A program made the translations under genes and the position numbers. 64,000 nt of DNA from Hypomesus transpacificus. Taxonomy: Eukaryota > Chordata > Actinopteri > Osmeriformes > Osmeridae. This document shows, piece after piece, positions 57,326 through 64,000 of this stretch; within the stretch, counting starts at the first letter, position 1; the number at the start of each line of letters is the position of its first letter. The notes below the pieces were generated by a model. It saw only the letters and a program-made list of their open reading frames with translations. It was not told the DNA's origin and made no database searches. The stretch lies in the NCBI RefSeq assembly GCF_021917145.1, contig NC_061076.1:394501-458500 (forward strand). The letters are read 5' to 3'.

Positions 57326-58890
57326 CAGAATGGCAAATTTGACCAGGAGGAACAACATCAGCCTGGGCTGCAGGAGTTTAAGACCGATGACTGGTAGCAC
57401 TAGACTGATGAATTTAAAACAACGAATGATGTGGAGCTACATTATCTGGAGTAGGTGTGTCCATGTCCCCATACTATACATGTTCTCAGGCCTCCCTTTG
57501 TGTGGGTCTCTCCTGGCTCTGTGCACTAGGTGGGTTTAAGAGTCTCTGCAGTGCTTCTCCACTAACTTTCACATTCATCACCCTTGATAAGCACTGCAGT
57601 GTTGGGCCACTGGCTACCAGGTGCACCTGCTCTGGAAGTAAAAATAAATGGCACACTTAAGCCATGCAGAGATCAATTACTGCTGGTTGTAGATGCAAGG
57701 AGAGCTACATGCTGTTGAATGGGAGAGTTTGTGTGTAAACAACCAGAAATGGAACCTGATGTTGTCATTTTTAGTTTCCTCTGTTTTCCTCGTTCAGTTG
57801 TGTGGGTGAGAGCACAGTGTGTAATGTGTCATGTCGCTGCTTATCTTTGTTAGAGTAACAACACTGAGAAATGCACTGATTGTTAAAAGAGTATACTACA
57901 TTTTAAGTTAAAAAGTTAAATAATTAAATAATTATTAAAAATGTAATAATAGTAAAAAAAAAAATACACCTTAATCATTTTATTGGTGTGTGTCTGTTGT
58001 TCTGGAATCAGAAGCAATTATTCACATGTGCTTATCTGTTCCTCTTTACCAAACCTTTATCAATTCATTTTAATGCAACTTCAGGGTTAGAACTAATGTG
58101 CATTTCAGCTCTTATTCTGCTCTTTTTTTTACTACATAACTAGGTGAGTCCTTTTATTATGATAGATAAAGCCCAGGTTGGAAAACTAGTTCCTCTGTGG
58201 AAAAAGTCCATCGCTGCACATTCCAGGTCACTCACTTTATTTTCACTTTGTTGCCTACTAGTTCAGAAAGACTTTCAGCTTTGCACTCAGCATTTCTAAA
58301 TATCCACACATTTCTATAAAGATGTGATGTGTTGTGTACATTAAGCTGCAAATCTCTCGTGACCTTCATGCATGCTGGTTCTCTAACCCTGTAGTGTGCC
58401 ATCATTAACCCTAACCCTGTAGTGTGCATGTACACACAGCATTAAGGTTTAAATCCCCTATCATCCCAAGTAACTGCGGTTCCATCCTGCGTTGCTGTAC
58501 AGGCTGAACATTGTATCATGGGTTTGGGTCACACACTCTCTCTCTCACACTCACACACTCCGTGCAGATACTGTGCACTGTAAACTGCTTTGGATTCAAA
58601 TTTCTGTTAAATGAATACAAAAAATGTACCATTGATGCAGAATCTGATGATTCCATTCAGGTGAGGTGAGGCTGACCGTCATGTTCTTCCACACTTAACT
58701 CTGTATGAACTGCATTTTCATGGACAGTTTATGGGAGCTGTTGCTCATGGTTATATGCCCTTCAATTCCACTGAAGTCAATCTTAATGCTAATATTTAGA
58801 ATTACATTGTAGATAATTCTGTGCTCTCCTGTTTTGGCTTAATAAATTAGCGAGGCAAAGCGCGGAGTTTTCTCAGAGGCAGACACTGAG

Positions 58891-58922
58891 CAGGTGTCCA
58901 CATACTTTTGGTCATACAGTGT
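58891..58922. mobile_element. possible DNA-transposon end remnant
   Basis: The string caggtgtccacatacttttg followed by gtcatacagtgt resembles the terminal repeat of a widespread fish DNA transposon as I remember it. Only one end is present, so family and limits are unproven. Confidence 0.3.
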
Positions 58923-60020
58923 AAATGGCAGCTATGCATAGCCATTTTTGACAAGTCATACCCCAATCATCCATAATTTATTGGATTAAGCTCTGGGGAG
59001 AAGGCATGGCTCCAGTTCTCCAGCGCGCGCAACCAGCCCAGAAACACTGCAACAGAGAACATGTAGTATACTTAGATTGCCATCACACAGGCTTAAATCT
59101 GTGGTGCTGAATGTGGTGCACATTCAGCTTACCATCAGATACTCTTTACGCACATCATAAATTAATGCGATAGGGGACGCACCAAGGGTATTCCTGTTAG
59201 AGTCTGGGAGTTGATTTTTGTTGTTGTGAGGTTGTGAATATTCTTGTGTTCTGCTGTATGAATTTGTGTGGATGAATTGACAAAGGGTGTCTGACCTCAG
59301 GAAAACACCAGTGCCGGCAGGTCAGAGGACGGCTGGCAGATGGAGGCGTTAAGTTTTCTATTGGGACCAACAGAGCCTGGAGCCTTGCTGCTGCCACCAT
59401 CCCAGTGAGTTATTTAAAGACTAGCCAATGTGCCAGGATAAAGTGGGCCAGGCGGAACCAAGAACTGAGCTACACAATCATTCATTAGCAGGACAGTGGA
59501 ACCAAATTAAGCACTGTTGATAGTGATCAATGCTGTTTTGTGTAATTCAATTTTACTCTGTAAATTAGTTTACTGTAATTATACTATGTTTCACATACAA
59601 GAGGAAAACAAGGGTCAGTTGCTTGCTTTCATGGTGTGGAATGGACAAACTGGTGGAGTAAGATGACACAAGTCCTCATGGCTCATTAGGATGCAAATAG
59701 GCCAGCTAGCCAATGCATACGTAAGTATCACTGTACTGCCATCTGTAGATTAGCCGTCACATAGTTGCAGCAAAACTTAATTTCAAGACTGTAACACAAG
59801 CACTTTCATGACATGAAAGTGTTGAAAGTGTTCATATTACTCAAACATTATTTTGGGCATTTTCTGTTTCTTTTATATGATGACAGAACACGGGCTAGTC
59901 TATATTCAATGGTGTAATTACAAAAATGATTGGTTAAACATCAACTTTTACTGAGCTGTTTCTCTCAATGATTGTAGGTCACAAGATACACGGTCACACC
60001 TATATTAACCCCGTAAACCC

Positions 60021-60134
60021 AGGTTTCACCAAGGTGAGAATGGAGGATTTGTTAACCTAGGTTTTACCACAATGAAAATGGAGGATTTGTAATCCTAGAG
60101 TTTATTACAATAAGATTGGAGGATTTGCTAATCT
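60021..60134. repeat. 38-base unit x 3, diverged
   Basis: Three consecutive 38-base units share tggaggatttg near their 3' part and aggttt..acca near their start. They have about 75-85% mutual identity by eye. Confidence 0.75.
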
Positions 60135-62851
60135 GTGTGCACGTATCACGATGACGTCTTTCTATGCTAATGAAGAGGAGAGGAAGGGACAGGAGCAGAT
60201 TGGAGGGGGTAATGAGCAACAGGGAGAAAGGGAGAGAGACAACTGCAGCATAACTGGATCTGAGAAAGGGTGAGTGAGACTTGCAGAGCGGCCAAGGCTC
60301 TTATTCTCTGAGGTGCACATCTATTTCTATCTGTGTGGATCCGTCGGATTGAAAGACATCGAGTTTCCAATGGCGACATTGCTTTGAAAAGGGTAATATC
60401 AGCCTTGGATAAGGATACAGTTGCCATATTTGGACAGATATCTTCAGTTATCTATCTGCCATCTTTTGGTCTAGATTTTTTGGAAACCTCAAAAACCTTG
60501 AAAAAGAATAAGGTGATTGATATTGGCTATTATGAGAAAGTAAAAGACCAGTTAAAGCTGTAAAGGCAATGAAGATGAAGAAATTCAGTGTGTCTTCACA
60601 GTTCTGTCTCACCCGGGTGGAATGGTTCTACCCATAAGAGGACTACGCCAGACCCAGCAGATAAACATGACATCTGGGTCTTTTTCATAGCAGCTGGAGA
60701 AAGTTAACTCAAGAAAGCACAGTTTGCTGGCATTAAAACAGACGGCACAAGGTAAGGGCAGATTTGGGAAGGTTTTAATCCTTATATCTGTATTAACACC
60801 CAGATGCTGTCTAGGAAATTTCACATGAATGTAACAAACTGATTTTGTACAAAAGTCATGTACCTTATAGAATGTGGCTGTGTCACATGTTTCATAACAT
60901 TTTCCTGAGAGGATTGTATGGCAGTCTTGCAGAGTGAAAGATATTAATATCTCTTGTACAATTTGCTGCCGGCTGGCATCCTAGCAACTAGAGCTCTGGG
61001 TGTTAGAAACCAGGAGCTGTTTTGTACATGCTGAGGCATTCGGTCTAAGGTATTTTCCTCCAACACCAGGATTCAACAACTAATCCAAATATTAGGGTTG
61101 TCGAGTAGTTCCAATTTGCTAATTATATAAATGTTATAGTCTCTGGGATATACTGTATATTTAAGCATAAACATTGTTAAATGTTTAGTGAATTGTCATA
61201 TCTAGGAAGAGGTTCTTCTAAAACTTGTATTGGTAAAGAATTTAAAGAAAGTCACAGTTTTTAATATTTTTTTGATTTAGAGGTATAATTAGATTTCAAT
61301 GTTAGACCCTTGAGTTTACAAGCCTAGTCTTATTTCATTTTATCGGTGACAAGAACAAGGATAAGAAACATAAAAATACCATGTTTTGATCATATTTCAA
61401 ATACTTGCATGTATTTAGGCTTTGTAGGACATTTAAGATATTCTTTATGAATAAACAGTGTCACCATCATAATATACTTATAAATGCAATAAACAAATCT
61501 TTCATTTATACATAGGATTTTTTCCATCTATATTTGACCATGTATGTTTGCAGTTTTAGTCACTATACATTTTGTTATTATTTATTTCAAAAGCAACTTA
61601 AAAAAAGTTTGTTTCAAACTAAATGTGACAAGGGGTTTTGGAATGTTGATTAAACAATATGTGTAACATATGTATTAACTATTAGTGTTCCCTTATATTA
61701 TATTTATATATTTATTCAGAAAGTGTACAAATATATCCAAAGATATCCAAAGGTTTTGTAGTAGGTTGCTTTCTACAAAGAGTGACGCTTGTATCACAAC
61801 ACAACAGTATGTTGTCCTGTTTTCTAACCCTGACATTTACAACAACAAAAAATTAACGACTAAACATTACCTATACATTAGAGTTGATTCCAAAACGTTT
61901 CAGTTAGCTCCAGAAGCCCTCTTGTCATTCAAGATTGCATCCAGCGTAATGGTGAGACATGGAAATAGCCCTAACTATTATGCATACAAAAATGTCATTG
62001 TAATGCCTACAGACATGCCTACAAAATGGTAGTCAGAATCACACAGCCCTCATGTGCAAACTTTTTTCCAAAGCTGCCAGTTTCTAATACCATTGAGCCA
62101 TTTTTAGAACTATAAAATCACAAGACTTGGAGAAAACACCTCTAAATGAACCAATCACGTTTCAGAGCTCATGGTAGGAAATGCAATCAATTACATTATG
62201 TTTACAAACTGAATTAGGAGTATTGAGCATCTGCTGGACTGGGCATGATAAAGGGCTGCAGAGACCTGTGGTTTTATCACACAAACATTGTGGAGTAATT
62301 TTACCATCAAGCTATAACTACTTCTGTGTTCTTAGTCTGATTAATTTGATATTAATGACAAAGCTGTTATGAAATAGGTACTCTCGCACTGTGACTGAGC
62401 ACTATGACTACCATGGTGATTTGAGCTGCATTTGCCCCGATGATGTTCTCTCAATGTTGGTCATGCAATTGACCAAGCACACAGATTATTTTTGGTTGCC
62501 TTGGTAATGATTGGAGAGAGCCATTTTGAGGATGGGCATGATGATGTCTGCTTTTGACCCGTCATCACATCCCCCATGTGGCCCCTGTGTGTCCTCTTGT
62601 TGTTGAGGGGTTTTAACATCCAAATGACAGCTGTCACATCTTATTTATCACAAGTAAATTTAAGATGACAACAATTCTAAATAGACAGATTGGAAATAGC
62701 TAGTGTATGTCTTTGTCAATATAGGTAGCCTATCACCCTAAAATCATAAACATTTTCTCTATCATCTTTGTTTTGCATCCTGTTTTATTACCTATGTAAG
62801 TGTGTCTCTGTCAGTGGGACCCATGTTTTATATTACCTTTTGTCAAATGAG

Positions 62852-62951
62852 GTCTGCCCCACCTGCCCCACCTGCCCCACATGCCCCACCTGCCCCACAT
62901 GCCCCACCTGCCCCACCTACCCCTCCTGCCCCACATGCCCCACCTGCTTCA
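62852..62951. repeat. C-rich minisatellite, 9-15-base units
   Basis: Repeats of tgccccacc and tgccccaca give a pyrimidine-rich tract of about 100 bases. The frames reading CPTCPT or APPAPH are artefacts. Confidence 0.9.
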
Positions 62952-64000
62952 CTTTCTGTTATTGTCCTAGACTTGATGATGGGGATCAAAATGATCACTG
63001 GATACAATTGTACAATTTATCATCCAGTGCAGTGCCACCAATGACCACCACAATCCTAATTATACCGATGCACAAACTAGGTGTTTTATGATGTAGTATG
63101 TTTGGTGCACAGTAGCTCCTAAAAATCCTTGATTTGTGAAGTGCTCTGTATGATTCAAGAAGCTTCATGCTTTGTAACATTTCAACATGATAGGTGTGTG
63201 TAATGGATGTGACAACCAGTCATCATGTCAGTCAGCAGTGGGTGAGGGTAACGGTCATGTCCCAACAAACTGCTTTCATCATCTTGCTGTGAACATACCA
63301 CTGAGACGTACTTGGCGTCTGTCTGGTTCTGTGTGGCCAAGCCCATTGAAGGTAGTCTCAAATTCAATCAATAAAATTCAATCAAAAGTTTTCTAAGAAA
63401 AAGATTCAGAAAGAAACATTTGAATTGCTTAGCCAATTAATAGTTTTTCAAGCTCTGCCAGGTTCAGACCTGTGTGTACTCTATTTTTTGTCTATTCCAG
63501 CAGCAGTGGGTACTGCTGCTGGCTGACGTACGTTCTATTAATGACCCTCACATGACCCTGCAGTCATCTGGCAGTAGTTGAAGGTCTGTATTTAGCCACA
63601 TGTGACACGTTCACTGCATTTTACTCATCGTACACTGAAAGATGAGATGAGGAGTATTTGAAAGGTTGAAGACTTGAGTAACGGCAGAGCAATTTCCTTG
63701 TAAAAAGCTGCTGGTATAATATGACAGTTTCTTTGGCTCATTTTTGACACAGTCTTAACATTTTCTAACAGTAAGTGCATTGTCACAACAGTTTTATGGG
63801 ACATTATTATTCTATTGCATGTCAGCAAAATGTAAAAACTCACCCAAAACATTTCATTCATGCTTCCAAACCCAGTACTTGTGTCAGAAAATTGGCCAAT
63901 GGTGGCATTTATGTTAATGTTATTATTACAGTAATTATTACAGCGTTTATCATTGTATTGCATAAAACAGCAATTGATTTAGGCACTAAAATAGCACATG

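Larger units (their letters stand above)
55563..64000. other. gene-poor right flank
   Basis: This is AT-rich sequence after the mprip stop. It holds the mprip 3' UTR, a CTAACC array near 57 kb, a 38-base triplication at 60021 and a small C-rich array near 62.9 kb. Possible non-coding exon: about 60150-60268, ending in AAAGG/GTGAGT. The open frames at 60333-60563 and 61685-62032 have no family signal and AT-driven composition. Confidence 0.6.

Noticed and set aside
60333-60563. 76-residue plus-strand frame (MWIRRIERHRVSNGD start)
   Set aside because: Protein-like composition, but no family recognised, no matching splice sites and a poor start context; left as a note only.
61685-62032. 115-residue plus-strand frame
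   Set aside because: AT-rich, with no domain resemblance and no splice or start context; probably chance.

Overview
This window is vertebrate nuclear DNA, almost certainly from a ray-finned (teleost) fish. Genes are split by GT-AG (and two GC-AG) introns, the proteins read as clear orthologues of human genes, and the interspersed repeats are of fish type: a tRNA-derived SINE, an L2-type LINE, and piggyBac-, Harbinger- and hAT-like non-autonomous elements. I cannot name the species. All gene models below were joined by hand from splice sites, reading phase and remembered family resemblance; no search was run.

Layout. (1) 1-1182: terminal exon of a reticulocalbin (rcn3 by synteny; ends in the ER-retention tetrapeptide HDEL), plus strand, running in from the left edge. 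(2) 1702-5622: nosip, minus, convergent with it, 9 coding exons. (3) 8926-11925: jpt2 (HN1L), minus, 5 coding exons. (4) 13856-26532: cramp1, plus, 20 coding exons, divergent from jpt2. (5) 29380-31595: dhrs7b, minus, 6 coding exons. (6) 36285-38332: tmem11, minus, 2 exons. (7) 39210-40168: natd1, plus, 3 exons, head-to-head with tmem11. (8) 41809-55562: an MPRIP-type gene, plus, 19 coding exons, lacking exons for the first PH domain and carrying one 3,114-base exon. (9) 55563-64000: no gene I can support.

The order joins three human neighbourhoods: RCN3-NOSIP (19q13), JPT2-CRAMP1 (16p13.3) and DHRS7B/TMEM11/NATD1/MPRIP (17p11.2). The genes are housekeeping or cytoskeletal and are not one pathway. 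Their links are positional: a tail-to-tail pair and two divergent pairs.

The most unusual feature is the density of minisatellites, about twenty arrays, and their placement. Several sit on or within a few bases of exon-intron boundaries. Two of them (cramp1 exon 8 and dhrs7b exon 2) have copied the 5' splice site itself in exact multiples of three (30 and 24 bases), giving ladders of in-frame alternative donors. Others are coding repeats inside cramp1 and mprip exons. The second notable feature is the symmetric 1,038-codon cassette exon in mprip: skipping it would recreate the junction of the familiar short MPRIP protein.
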